DNA of 55,680 bases from Lachnospiraceae bacterium (GTDB lineage: Bacteria; Bacillota; Clostridia; Lachnospirales; Lachnospiraceae). The notes under the pieces are model-generated. The model was not told where the DNA came from. It was given only the letters and a program-made list of their open reading frames with translations, and did no database searches. The position numbers and the translations under genes were made by a program. Location: contig JAFSRP010000022.1 of NCBI GenBank assembly GCA_017446045.1, positions 1 through 55,680 on the forward strand, given 5' to 3'. Below, one piece after another: positions 24,749 to 33,552 of this stretch (its first letter is position 1; every line of letters begins with the position of its first letter).

Positions 24749-25681
24749 ATGAGGATCGCACAGTTACGCTGTTTTTCGACGATCGCCCAGCTGGAAAATG
24801 TTTCCCAGGCGGCGGAACATCTGCACCTGTCCCAGTCATCCCTGTCCAAGAATCTGGCGACTCTTGAGGAAGAACTGGGAGCTCCGCTGTTTGAGCGGAA
24901 AGGCAGGAAGCTCATCCTGAATCCGGCAGGCGCACGCATGCTGGAATTCAGCAACATGGTCCTCCGGGAACTGGGATATGCGATGGACGATATCCGTATG
25001 CTCTCCACCGGCGCCGAATCGCGGCTGAAGATCGGTACGGCCGGTTACTGTGACCGTCTCACGGAGTGCCTGGCATCGTTCCGGGAGGAGCGCCCCGAGA
25101 CGGAATTCGTTCTGACGGGTGAGATCGAGGACATGGAGCGTCTCGACATCAACGAGTACGATATGCTCATCTATCCCGACAGCTGGGAGTACCAGAAATT
25201 CAAAGGCTATCCGTTATACGAGGAGCATTACGCCCTGGCGGTACCGGCAGGGCACCCCCTGGCGAGGTCGCCGTTCGTCCGTCCCAAATCCCTGGAAGAT
25301 CTGGATATGGTATTCTTAAGGGACGGCAGGAAATATGTGGAGTTCCCCTTCCAGATCTGCGGCGCGCTGGCTCTTTCCTTTCATACCCAGTGCTTTGCCG
25401 ATTCCCGGGAGATCCACCTCCAGATGATTTCGAAGGGACTGTGCGCGGGTTTCGTGCCTATGAGCTGTGCCTCCTTCTATCAGGGCGATCCTTCCATTCG
25501 CCTCATTCCCATCCGCGACCAGCGTTTCACCCGGCAGATGATGGTCTGCTTCCGACGTGAAAAATACCTTTCAGAGAGGGCAAAGGCCTTCCGGGACCAT
25601 GTGCTGGCCTTTTTCAGGGTGAAGACGGACGCGGAGCCGTCGGAGACGGAAGTTCCGTTCTCTTTGAAGGCAGTCCGATGA
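24749..25681 (+). CDS. LysR-family transcriptional regulator
   Basis: A 310-residue LTTR. The N-terminal winged helix-turn-helix is clear (LRCFSTIAQLENVSQAAEHLHLSQSSLSKNLATLEEELGAPLFER, here cited as residues 6-50). Residues 90-295 form the effector-binding domain. The start at 24749 follows GGAAGGAGG. It is divergent from the tungsten oxidoreductase operon and is followed by two moeA genes within 33 bp, so it probably responds to an aldehyde-pathway or metal/cofactor signal and controls both sides. Effector is unknown. Confidence 0.92.
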   Translation: MRIAQLRCFSTIAQLENVSQAAEHLHLSQSSLSKNLATLEEELGAPLFERKGRKLILNPAGARMLEFSNMVLRELGYAMDDIRMLSTGAESRLKIGTAGYCDRLTECLASFREERPETEFVLTGEIEDMERLDINEYDMLIYPDSWEYQKFKGYPLYEEHYALAVPAGHPLARSPFVRPKSLEDLDMVFLRDGRKYVEFPFQICGALALSFHTQCFADSREIHLQMISKGLCAGFVPMSCASFYQGDPSIRLIPIRDQRFTRQMMVCFRREKYLSERAKAFRDHVLAFFRVKTDAEPSETEVPFSLKAVR

Positions 25682-25714
25682 TGAACAAGATAGATCTATG
25701 ATCGGAGAAAAAAC

Positions 25715-26935
25715 ATGCTGACTGTTAAAACGCCGGAGGAAGCTGCAGGACTGCTCCGGGAATCTTTTCCGCCTTCTCCTTTACCCGAGGAGGTGCCCCT
25801 TTCCGAAGCCCTCGGAAGAGTGCTGTACTGCCCGGCAAAGGCTTCCGAATACGTGCCGGGCTTTGACCGCTCCACTGTGGACGGCTATGCCGTCCGTTCC
25901 GACGATACCTTAGGTTGTTCCGACGCTATGCCCGCATTGCTCATCAGAAAAGGTGAAGTGTTGATGGGGGAGGGGACGGAGCTTTCCGTCGGACCCGGGG
26001 AGTGCGTCGCGGTCCCCACGGGCGGAGCCATTCCCTCCGGCGCGGACGCCATGGTGATGGTGGAATACACCGAGGACTACGGGGACGGCACCATCGGGAT
26101 CTTGAAAAGCGCGGCACCGGGAGCGGGACTGATCTTCCGGGGAGATGACGTACATCCCGGAAAGGAAGTCCTCCCCGCCGGAAGAAAGCTCACCGTCCAG
26201 GATATCGGGGCACTCGCGGCCCTGGGTTTTTCCTGTGTCACCGTGAGCAGAAAACCCGTGGTGGGCATCATCTCTACGGGAGACGAGCTGGTGCCGGTAG
26301 AAGAAACACCAAAGGACGGGCAGATCCGGGATGTGAATTCGGCTCTCCTTTCCGCCCTTTCGGAGGACGCAGGGGCGAAGTGCATCTGCTACGGCATTCT
26401 GAAGGACGAGGAGGATCAGCTTGCGGAGACCGTGGAGCGTGCCCTCTCGGAATGTGATCTGGTCCTCATCTCCGGGGGGAGTTCCGTGGGTATGAAGGAC
26501 AGTACCTGCAGAGTGCTGGAGAAAAAGGGCGAAGTGCTCTTCCACGGGATCGCCATGAAGCCCGGAAAGCCTACCATCCTGGGAAAGGCCGGCGGAAAGC
26601 CTGTGTTCGGACTCCCGGGTCATCCGGTGGCGGCCTTCTTCGTATCGGAGCTTTTCGTGCGGCCGCTCATCGCGCAGATGACAGGGAGGAAGACAGCGGT
26701 GCGGGAGGTCCCGGCCGTACTTACCGAAGCCATCAGTGCCAACGACGGCAGGGCGCAGTACCTGGGCGTGATCCTGGAGGAAAGGGACGGGATGCTTTAC
26801 GCTTCTCCGATCCATTCCAAATCCGGACTGATCACGAGCCTGGCGGGATCTGACGGCTTCTTCTGCATCCCCCGCGACTGCGAGGGGATCTCCGCGGGCA
26901 AGACTGTCCCTGTCCGGCTATATGCCATAGATTGA
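25715..26935 (+). CDS. moeA: Molybdopterin molybdenumtransferase MoeA
   Basis: A 406-residue enzyme that inserts molybdate or tungstate into adenylylated molybdopterin. Visible family elements are DRSTVDGYAVRS, VPTGGAIPSGADAMVMVEYTE, VGIISTGDEL, ISGGSSVGMKD, GKPTILG and GLPGHPVAAFF. The start ATG has GGAGAAAAAAC upstream. Placed before a second MoeA paralogue, it may be specialised for one metal, as MoeA pairs are thought to be in organisms using both Mo and W. Metal preference cannot be told here. Confidence 0.95.
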   Translation: MLTVKTPEEAAGLLRESFPPSPLPEEVPLSEALGRVLYCPAKASEYVPGFDRSTVDGYAVRSDDTLGCSDAMPALLIRKGEVLMGEGTELSVGPGECVAVPTGGAIPSGADAMVMVEYTEDYGDGTIGILKSAAPGAGLIFRGDDVHPGKEVLPAGRKLTVQDIGALAALGFSCVTVSRKPVVGIISTGDELVPVEETPKDGQIRDVNSALLSALSEDAGAKCICYGILKDEEDQLAETVERALSECDLVLISGGSSVGMKDSTCRVLEKKGEVLFHGIAMKPGKPTILGKAGGKPVFGLPGHPVAAFFVSELFVRPLIAQMTGRKTAVREVPAVLTEAISANDGRAQYLGVILEERDGMLYASPIHSKSGLITSLAGSDGFFCIPRDCEGISAGKTVPVRLYAID

Positions 26936-26956
26936 AGTTTTGAAGGAGAATGAGAA

Positions 26957-28867
26957 ATGGCATTTGAGTATCTCACCAATCTGCCGCTGGAAGATGCCAG
27001 GAAACAGTTCCTGGACACTTTGCAAAAGGAGGGGTTTGGTCCGAAGAAGGAAACAGTTCCGGTCTTTGAAGCTCACGGAAGAGTGACAGCGTCCGCCGTG
27101 TATGCCCACATCAGCGCGCCCCATTACCTTGCGAGCGCCATGGACGGCATCGCTCTCAGAGCGTCGGTCACCTTCGGCGCTACCGAGACCACTCCTGTCG
27201 TGCTGCGCTCGGAAGACTATACCGTGGTGGATACAGGCGATCCTGTGCCGGATGGCTGCGACGCTGTGGTCATGGTGGAAGAGGTGATCCACCAGTCCGA
27301 CGGTACGGTAAAGCTTTATTCTCCTGCTTCTCCCTGGCAGCATATCCGCCAGATCGGCGAGGATATCTGCGCGGGTGAAATGATCCTGGGTTCCCATATG
27401 ACCATCACCCCGGCGGCTATCGGTTCCATGCTGGCAGCCGGCGTTCTGCAGGTGGAGGTCTTAAGCCTTCCGATGGTGGGCATCATCCCCACGGGAGATG
27501 AGATCGTGCCGCCCACTGCGGATCCGAAGAGCGGCGATATCGTGGAATTCAACTCCTCCATCTTTTCCGCCATGGTGGGAGAGTGGGGAGCGAAAGCGAA
27601 AACCTATCCCATCGTTCCCGATCGGAAGGAACTGATCCGGGCGGCGTTGGAAAAGGCGCTTTCAGAGTGCGACGTGGTGCTCCTGAACGCGGGTTCCTCA
27701 GCCGGGAGAGAGGATTATTCCGCCCAGGTGATCGGGGAGCTCGGCACCATGCTGTGCCACGGCATCGCCATCAAACCGGGAAAACCGGCGATCCTCGCCC
27801 ATCAGAAAGACAAGGCTATTTTGGGCGTCCCGGGTTACCCGGTGTCCGGTATCCTTGTGCTTAACGAGCTGCTGAAGCCCCTGCTCGAGAGCTGGTGCGG
27901 ATCGGAAAAGAAGGTGCCGGCAAAGTGCCGCGCCATCCTTGCCCGCGCAGTGGTCTCGGGGCTGAAATACCAGGAATACGTCCGCGTCCGTCTCGGAAAG
28001 GTAGACGGAAAGATGATCGCCTCGCCCTTGAGCCGCGGTGCCGGCGTCGTCTCTTCCTTCATGAAGGCGGACGGCATCCTCATCGTGCCCCAGGGGCTGG
28101 AAGGATACGCCGCGGGAGAGGAAGTGGAGGTGGAACTCCTGAAGAATCCTTCCGTGCTGGATCATACTCTCGTCGCCATCGGCAGCCATGACCCTCTGCT
28201 GGACGAGTGCGCCGACCTGCTTCACAGTGCTGATCCATCCCAGTACATGAGCTCTACCCACGTGGGCTCCATGGGCGGGATCATGGCTGTCCGCCGCGGA
28301 GAAGCACATGTGGCGGGCGTGCATCTTCTCGACGAGGCTGACGGCAGCTATAATACCGCCTTCATCCGCAGATATTTCCCCATGGGCGGCGTGAACCTCG
28401 TGGAATGCGTGGGCCGCACCCAGGGCCTGATGCTTGCTGCAGGCAATCCATTGAATATCCGTTCCCTGGAAGATCTCACCAGGGAAGGACTTCGTTATGT
28501 AAACCGGCAGAAGGGTTCCGGTACCCGGATCCTGATCGATTATCTCTGCAAGACCCGGGGTCTGGATCCGGAGAAGATCTCCGGCTACGAGCGGGAAGAA
28601 TTCACGCATACCTCGGTGGCCGCGCAGATCGCGGCAGGGACTGCCGATGCGGGGATGGGCATATACTCGGCTGCAAAGCTCTATGGCCTGGATTTCCTTC
28701 CCGTCTGTATGGAGCAGTACGATCTGCTGATCCCGGACAGCGCCATGGATACGCCTATGGTAAAAAAGCTCCTGGAGGTGCTCCGGAGCGATATCTTTAA
28801 GACCCGTCTCGAAGCGCTGGGAGGCTACCGCCTGGAAAACCCGGGCACGGTGCGGGAGCATTTCTGA
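26957..28867 (+). CDS. MoeA fused to a periplasmic-binding-protein-like domain
   Basis: A 636-residue protein. Residues 1-405 are MoeA-like (APHYLASAMDGIALR, DAVVMVEEV, VGIIPTGDE, LNAGSSAGREDY, GKPAILA, GVPGYPVSGI). In the active region GVPGYP replaces GLPGHP. Residues 415-636 form a PBP/LysR-substrate-type domain (YMSSTHVGSMGG, YVNRQKGSGTRILIDYLC, HTSVAAQIAAGTADAGMGIYSAAK) without signal peptide, so cytoplasmic. This fusion is known in anaerobes and may bind the oxyanion or cofactor intermediate. AAGGAGAATG precedes the ATG, 21 bp after moeA. Confidence 0.93.
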   Translation: MAFEYLTNLPLEDARKQFLDTLQKEGFGPKKETVPVFEAHGRVTASAVYAHISAPHYLASAMDGIALRASVTFGATETTPVVLRSEDYTVVDTGDPVPDGCDAVVMVEEVIHQSDGTVKLYSPASPWQHIRQIGEDICAGEMILGSHMTITPAAIGSMLAAGVLQVEVLSLPMVGIIPTGDEIVPPTADPKSGDIVEFNSSIFSAMVGEWGAKAKTYPIVPDRKELIRAALEKALSECDVVLLNAGSSAGREDYSAQVIGELGTMLCHGIAIKPGKPAILAHQKDKAILGVPGYPVSGILVLNELLKPLLESWCGSEKKVPAKCRAILARAVVSGLKYQEYVRVRLGKVDGKMIASPLSRGAGVVSSFMKADGILIVPQGLEGYAAGEEVEVELLKNPSVLDHTLVAIGSHDPLLDECADLLHSADPSQYMSSTHVGSMGGIMAVRRGEAHVAGVHLLDEADGSYNTAFIRRYFPMGGVNLVECVGRTQGLMLAAGNPLNIRSLEDLTREGLRYVNRQKGSGTRILIDYLCKTRGLDPEKISGYEREEFTHTSVAAQIAAGTADAGMGIYSAAKLYGLDFLPVCMEQYDLLIPDSAMDTPMVKKLLEVLRSDIFKTRLEALGGYRLENPGTVREHF

Positions 28868-28887
28868 TATTCGGGAGCAGGATTAAG

Positions 28888-30369
28888 GTGAACCGGTCTT
28901 CCACAATCCAATACACCGATGCGGCAGTGATCGGCGCGGGCGTCCTGGGCTGTTTTGCAGCAAGGGCACTGACGGCGCTGGATATACGTGTGGCCGTGAT
29001 CGAGCAGCGTGAGGACGTCAGCACCGGCATCACCCGCGCCAACACGGGCATCATCTATACCGGATGCGACAACCGGCCCGGTTCCCTGAAGGCGAAGATG
29101 TGCGCGGAGGCGAACAGGGGATTTGAGGACCTCTGCCGGGACCTGGGCGTGCGCTTTTCACGCTGCGGTTCCCTGATGGCGGCTTTCGGTCCCCGGGCGG
29201 AAAAGGTGCTCTATAAAAAGCTCGGTTTCGGAGAGGAAAACGGCGTGGAAGGCCTGAAGATCCTTTCCCGTAAGGAAGTCCTGGAACTGGAGCCCGGAAT
29301 ATCCGCCGACGTTACGGCGGCACTCTACGCCCCCGGCACCGGGACCGTCGATCCCTGGGAACTTGGCATCGCTGCTTTTGAAAACGCGAAGGCAAACGGG
29401 GCGGAGTTTTATTTCGGGCGGGAAGTAAAGCATATGGAACGGGAGGAGGGCGGTTTTCTGCTGGAAACGGAGCGGGAGACCTTCCATGCCCGTACCGTGA
29501 TCAACTGCGCCGGGCTTTCTTCCGACGCGGTGCGGGAGATGCTTATGGTTCCCTCGGTGCGGATCTTCCCCACGGCGGCGGATTACCTCGTACTGGATGA
29601 TACGGTAAACGGTTATGTAAACCATGTGATCTTTCATGAGCCGGAGGAAAAAGGAAAAGGCCTGACCCTGGTCCCCACCGTGGACGGGAACCTCCTGGTC
29701 GGTCCCACGGACCGGGATCTCCTTTCCGCGTCTCCGGGTGCCACGGACCGGGAGGGCTTAAAGGAACTGGAAGAGCTTTGTGGAAAAATCGTTCCAGACC
29801 TTCCGATTTCCGAACAGATCAGAAACTTTTCCGCTATACGACCAAATTCTTATAACGTAACCAAAAAAGACGGTGTTTGGATACCCACAGACCGGTCCAT
29901 CAATGATTTTACGATCCTGTCGGAAGAGGGCCTTATCAGCCTCATCGGCATCAAGACCCCGGGCTTAAGCTGTGCTGCGGAACTGGGAAAACACGCCGCA
30001 GGCCTTGCAGAAGAATATCTCGGCCATCCGGGGCCGAATCCCTGCTTCGATCCCGTCCGGAAAGCGCCGCCGAGGCTTCACGGCATGCAGGAAGAAGATC
30101 GGGCTGCCCTCATTAAAAAGGATCCTGACTACGGCAGGATCGTATGCCTCTGCGGGGATATCAGTTACGGGGAGGTCCGGGACGCCATCCGGCGCGGCGC
30201 CGTCACCCTGGACGGCGTCAAACGGCGGGCAGGCACCGGAATGGGCCGCTGCCAGGGAGCCCGCTGTATAAAAGAGATCATCGGGATGCTGGCGAAGGCG
30301 CAGTCTGTGCTCCCGGAGGATGTGACCAAGGACGGCGCGGGATCTGAGATCCTCGAAGTACAGCCCTGA
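28888..30369 (+). CDS. FAD-dependent oxidoreductase with BFD-type [2Fe-2S] domain (GlpA/LhgO-like)
   Basis: A 493-residue flavoenzyme. The N-terminal dinucleotide motif is VIGAGVLGCFAARAL. A DAO-type fold continues to about residue 400 (VINCAGLSSDAV, NLLVGPTDRD, SLIGIKTPGLSCAAELG). The C-terminus is a BFD-like [2Fe-2S] domain (CLCGDISYGE, GTGMGRCQGARC). This matches the large subunit of GlpABC/2-hydroxy-acid-type dehydrogenases. Start is GTG with GGGAGCAGG upstream, 20 bp after the MoeA fusion. With the next gene it probably forms a two-FAD complex; substrate is unknown. Confidence 0.87.
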   Translation: MNRSSTIQYTDAAVIGAGVLGCFAARALTALDIRVAVIEQREDVSTGITRANTGIIYTGCDNRPGSLKAKMCAEANRGFEDLCRDLGVRFSRCGSLMAAFGPRAEKVLYKKLGFGEENGVEGLKILSRKEVLELEPGISADVTAALYAPGTGTVDPWELGIAAFENAKANGAEFYFGREVKHMEREEGGFLLETERETFHARTVINCAGLSSDAVREMLMVPSVRIFPTAADYLVLDDTVNGYVNHVIFHEPEEKGKGLTLVPTVDGNLLVGPTDRDLLSASPGATDREGLKELEELCGKIVPDLPISEQIRNFSAIRPNSYNVTKKDGVWIPTDRSINDFTILSEEGLISLIGIKTPGLSCAAELGKHAAGLAEEYLGHPGPNPCFDPVRKAPPRLHGMQEEDRAALIKKDPDYGRIVCLCGDISYGEVRDAIRRGAVTLDGVKRRAGTGMGRCQGARCIKEIIGMLAKAQSVLPEDVTKDGAGSEILEVQP

Positions 30370-30389
30370 GACATCCGGGGTTTGAAATA

Positions 30390-31316
30390 GTGGAGAACAT
30401 CTTACCTGATATGAGCATCCCGGCAACGATAAAAACGGATATCCTGGTGATCGGCGGAGGCGCGGCCGGTATGGCCGTTTCTCTTGCCGCGCGTCGGAAA
30501 GGAAAGCGGGTACTGCTCGCGGAGCATGACATAGTGCTTGGAGGGATCCTGAACCAGTGTGTGCATCAGGGTTTCGGCCATGCGGTCTTTCAGGAGGACC
30601 TGACCGGAAGGGAATATGCCGCCAGGTTCATCCACGAAATAGAAAACGCCGGGATCATGGTATGTACCGGTACAGCGGTGCTCTCGGTCGGCGTGGACAG
30701 GACCGCGCTTTTATCTGGTCCGGAGGGTCTTTACAGGGTCGGTTTTGAACAGTGCGTCCTTGCTGCGGGCTGCCTGGAGCGGACCTTGGAATCCTTAAAT
30801 ATTTCCGGGACCAGGCCTGCCGGGGTCTTTACCGCCGGGACCGCCCAGCAGCTCATGAACCGCGGGGGATACGGCATCGGAAAACAGATCGTGATCCTCG
30901 GCAGCGGCGACATTGGGCAGATCATGGCGCGTCAGTTCAGACAGGCAGGCCTCGACGTCATAGCCATGATCGAACAGATGGATCATGCGGGGGGCCTCGC
31001 CAGGAACCGGAAAGAATGCCTGGAAGCCTTTCAGATCCCGCTGATCCTGAAAACGACCGTGGATGAGATCCTGGGGTGCGGCAGGATCACCGGCGTCATG
31101 GCAAGGGACCTTGAAAGCGGAAGGCGTTACAGGATCTCCTGCGACACACTCGTCACCGCCGTGGGACTCATCCCCGACCGGACTCTTTGCCGGGAACTCG
31201 CGACGCCGGAAGGAGCGCTTCCGAAATGGCTGCACCTTAGCGGAAACTGCGAGAGCGTCCACGATATCGTGGACAGTGTGACCCGTGAAGCCTTTGCCCT
31301 CGGGGACAGATTGTAA
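30390..31316 (+). CDS. FAD/NAD(P)-binding pyridine nucleotide-disulfide-type oxidoreductase
   Basis: A 308-residue flavoprotein. FAD site: ILVIGGGAAGMAVSLAARRKG. NAD(P) site: QIVILGSGDIGQIMARQF. TAVGLIPDRTLC and a C-terminal HDIVDSVTREAF end the protein. There is no CxxC redox pair in the middle, so it is an electron-transfer partner rather than a thiol reductase. Such proteins follow the GlpA-like subunit in GlpABC-like trios. Start is GTG 30390 or ATG 30411; the choice is uncertain because neither has a strong ribosome site. Confidence 0.87.
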   Translation: MENILPDMSIPATIKTDILVIGGGAAGMAVSLAARRKGKRVLLAEHDIVLGGILNQCVHQGFGHAVFQEDLTGREYAARFIHEIENAGIMVCTGTAVLSVGVDRTALLSGPEGLYRVGFEQCVLAAGCLERTLESLNISGTRPAGVFTAGTAQQLMNRGGYGIGKQIVILGSGDIGQIMARQFRQAGLDVIAMIEQMDHAGGLARNRKECLEAFQIPLILKTTVDEILGCGRITGVMARDLESGRRYRISCDTLVTAVGLIPDRTLCRELATPEGALPKWLHLSGNCESVHDIVDSVTREAFALGDRL

Positions 31317-31332
31317 CGGGGGAGGAGCATCT

Positions 31333-31587
31333 ATGGAATATAATGAGGCCTGGGCGGTGGATATATCCCGCATAGAACGCTTCTTTCTTTCCCTGGAGAA
31401 TGCGGAAGCGCTCGGGGAGGGGATGATCCGCTGCGGGAACTGCAGCGTGAAGCTCACGCCCCTTTCCGGACACCCGGTGGGGCCGGTGGAGGTGCCCCGT
31501 ACGAAGGTAGAGATCTCCGGGGCAGATGAAGACGCGAAAAAGCTGTACCGCCGTTTTTTTCTCCGCTTCATTTCTGCCGGAGGGTAA
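31333..31587 (+). CDS. Small protein in the position of a DUF1667 subunit
   Basis: An 84-residue protein following the two FAD subunits. In comparable trios the third gene encodes a DUF1667 protein with about four cysteines; here only one CxxC-like pair is visible (MIRCGNC) and the length is short. GGAGGAGC lies before the ATG. I do not recognise the family with certainty; either it is a reduced electron-transfer subunit or an unrelated small protein. Confidence 0.6.
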   Translation: MEYNEAWAVDISRIERFFLSLENAEALGEGMIRCGNCSVKLTPLSGHPVGPVEVPRTKVEISGADEDAKKLYRRFFLRFISAGG

Positions 31588-31600
31588 GGAGATTGGAATC

Positions 31601-32269
31601 ATGAAGGATAATCTGTCGGCGTTTGATTCAAGTGAATATGACCGTAAGATCCTGCAGACGCTGCCGTTTTACGAGGAGTTCTATCGGCAGACCGCAGATC
31701 TTGTGAGGACCGTCTGCGGCTTCCCTTCAAGCTGGCTGGACGTCGGATGCGGGACCGGGAAGATGGGGAGCGAAGCCTATGAGCATTTCGATCCGAAGCG
31801 GTTCGTCTTCTGCGATCTTTCCGAAGGCATGGTCGGTGTGGCCAGAAAGCACTTTCAAAAGGAGAGCGCGGAGTTTTTGGTCTGCGACGCCAGGGAGCTT
31901 CCTTTTGAAAACGAATTTGACGTGGTGACGGCCATACAGGTCTTCCATTTCTTTCATGAGGACGGGAGAAAGAAGGCGGTGGACGCGTGCTACAAGGCCC
32001 TCAGAGAGAGCGGGATCTTCGTCACTTTTGAAAACGTCGCCCCCTTTACGGAAACCGGGAGGGACGTACATCTTGCCAGATGGAAGAACTTCCAGATAAA
32101 ACAGGGAAAGAGCCCGGAGGAAAGCGAAAAGCACATCGCGCGTTATGAAAAGGACTATTTCCCCATTACCGTCGAAGCGCACCTGAACCTTCTGCGGGAG
32201 AGCGGCTTTCAGACCGCCGAAGTCTTCTGGCTTTCCTACATGCAGGCAGGCTTCTGGGGAAGAAAATGA
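31601..32269 (+). CDS. Class I SAM-dependent methyltransferase
   Basis: A 222-residue methyltransferase. Motif I is WLDVGCGTGKMG (about residues 46-57). CDLSEGMVGVARKHF and CDARELPFENEFDVVTAIQVFH follow as later SAM-fold motifs. TAAGGAG precedes the ATG 13 bp after the previous gene. It is the last gene of the rightward run starting at the LysR gene. Substrate is unknown; a link to tungsten metabolism is not evident. Confidence 0.88.
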   Translation: MKDNLSAFDSSEYDRKILQTLPFYEEFYRQTADLVRTVCGFPSSWLDVGCGTGKMGSEAYEHFDPKRFVFCDLSEGMVGVARKHFQKESAEFLVCDARELPFENEFDVVTAIQVFHFFHEDGRKKAVDACYKALRESGIFVTFENVAPFTETGRDVHLARWKNFQIKQGKSPEESEKHIARYEKDYFPITVEAHLNLLRESGFQTAEVFWLSYMQAGFWGRK

Positions 32270-32443
32270 CAGCGGAAGGATCTCCCGGAGGGAACTGCTT
32301 TCCGTCGTATGAGAAAAACAGAAAGAGCTATATATGGAAAACGCGCCGGGCTTTATTAAGCACTGGCGCGTATTGTACCTGCCTTGCAGATCAGAAAACC
32401 GATCGTGATCCCCGGCAACGCTCGGATATGGATCAGATCACCC

Positions 32444-32869
32444 CTATTCAATGACTAATGAGGGAACATCGGGCAGCTTATCTATCTCTCCCGGCATTGC
32501 GCCGCTGAAAGACTGCATCACGATCTGTTTATTCTTGCTCACCTTTAAGGTATAACGCAAAACACTGTCGGGATCACCCTCCTCCCATGGTCTGAGATAG
32601 GAAAAGCAGACTTCCGTCTGACCTTCTTTTATCGGTGTCAGGACAAATACCTCGCTCCCTCCGACACCAACAGCGTCGTTTTCCTGTTTGTTCTCAGTAT
32701 ATTCGGAGGAGATCTCAAAGAGCTCCGGTTCCTGAGTGACAGTCCACTGATACCCTGTCGTAGGGTTGGAAGGAAGTGTCAGGATCGCTCTTTGCGGCGC
32801 TTTTTTCGCACAGCCCGCAGCAAGCCAGATCAGACAAAGGATCAAAATGCCAACGATCGTTTTTTTCAT
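32444..32869 (-). CDS. Chagasin-like (I42) protease inhibitor lipoprotein
   Basis: A 141-residue lipoprotein. The signal peptide ends at AAGC (C20). The mature part carries the chagasin motifs NPTTGYQW, GVGGSEVFVLTPIKEGQ and YLRPWEEG, which form the loops that block papain-type (C1) cysteine proteases. It is transcribed away from the peptide-export genes and is separated from the methyltransferase by 174 bp that hold only a GC-rich inverted pair, ACGCGCC/GGCGCGT (about 32341-32371). It could protect the cell surface from host or competitor proteases. Confidence 0.88.
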   Translation of the reverse strand: MKKTIVGILILCLIWLAAGCAKKAPQRAILTLPSNPTTGYQWTVTQEPELFEISSEYTENKQENDAVGVGGSEVFVLTPIKEGQTEVCFSYLRPWEEGDPDSVLRYTLKVSKNKQIVMQSFSGAMPGEIDKLPDVPSLVIE

Positions 32870-33131
32870 AATTATTCTCCCTTTTTAAGAGCTTTCATTC
32901 AGATGTCCGTGTTTGGGTCACTTATATAGTATTGCAGGACAATAAACCCGTCAATGTATATATACAGCTTGTTTGAGGATAGAATTACCTGGTATTTATC
33001 GTTATAATAAAATAATACGAACGGGCACACCCGTCATGGAAAGATGATATAATATCTGTCAGACTGCGGATCGTCATAATGAACCATACGACGTGACGCT
33101 CAGGCTTTCATGATCATGATAGGAAACTGAT
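32870..33131. other. Divergent spacer before the NHLP export genes
   Basis: An AT-rich spacer. TATAAT (33048-33053) is a likely -10 for the rightward export genes; no clear -35 was found at the right distance. An inverted repeat ACGGG-caca-CCCGT (33020-33033) sits immediately before it and could bind a regulator in place of a -35. No small ORF with a ribosome site was seen. Confidence 0.4.
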
Positions 33132-33548
33132 ATGGGAGAAACATTATTCAGAAAAAAGAGCCTGGAGAGGATCTCATCTCCGGAAGCACTCAATGATTAT
33201 CTTCATGTGACCAGTCCCTCTGTCTGGCTGATCCTTCTGGCTGTCATCCTGCTGCTTGCCGGTATGTTGGTGTGGAGCTCCGCTGCCAGCATAGACAGCT
33301 TTGCGACCGGGACGGCGCAGGTCACGGACGGGACCATGTACATCCATTTCGATAATGAGCAGATCGCTGAAAATGTACAGAGCGGCATGACAGTGACCGC
33401 CGGAGAGACAGCCAGCCGCATCAGCAGCATCGGAAAGGATGCCGAAGGAGAATTGTTTGCTTTAGCGCCTACTTCACTGGCAGATGGGACTTATCCCGTG
33501 CGGATCGTTTTTAAACAGACGCAGGTATTGAGCCTGCTCTTCAACTGA
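33132..33548 (+). CDS. Short HlyD-like secretion protein of a NHLP-type exporter
   Basis: A 138-residue single-pass protein. The N-terminal LFRKKSLERISSPEALNDYL and the membrane segment (about 33-52) match the start of NHLM bacteriocin secretion (HlyD/membrane-fusion) proteins. The C-terminal part keeps a beta-barrel-like TSLADGTYPVRIVFKQTQ but lacks the long coiled coil and lipoyl regions of full-length HlyD proteins. The reduced size is either a natural short class or an old deletion. It is followed after 4 bp by the peptidase-containing ABC transporter. Confidence 0.72.
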   Translation: MGETLFRKKSLERISSPEALNDYLHVTSPSVWLILLAVILLLAGMLVWSSAASIDSFATGTAQVTDGTMYIHFDNEQIAENVQSGMTVTAGETASRISSIGKDAEGELFALAPTSLADGTYPVRIVFKQTQVLSLLFN

Positions 33549-33552
33549 GGAA

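Noticed and set aside
32266-32454. 62-codon frame after the methyltransferase
   Set aside because: Overlaps the stop of the methyltransferase and an inverted repeat, has no ribosome site and no domain.
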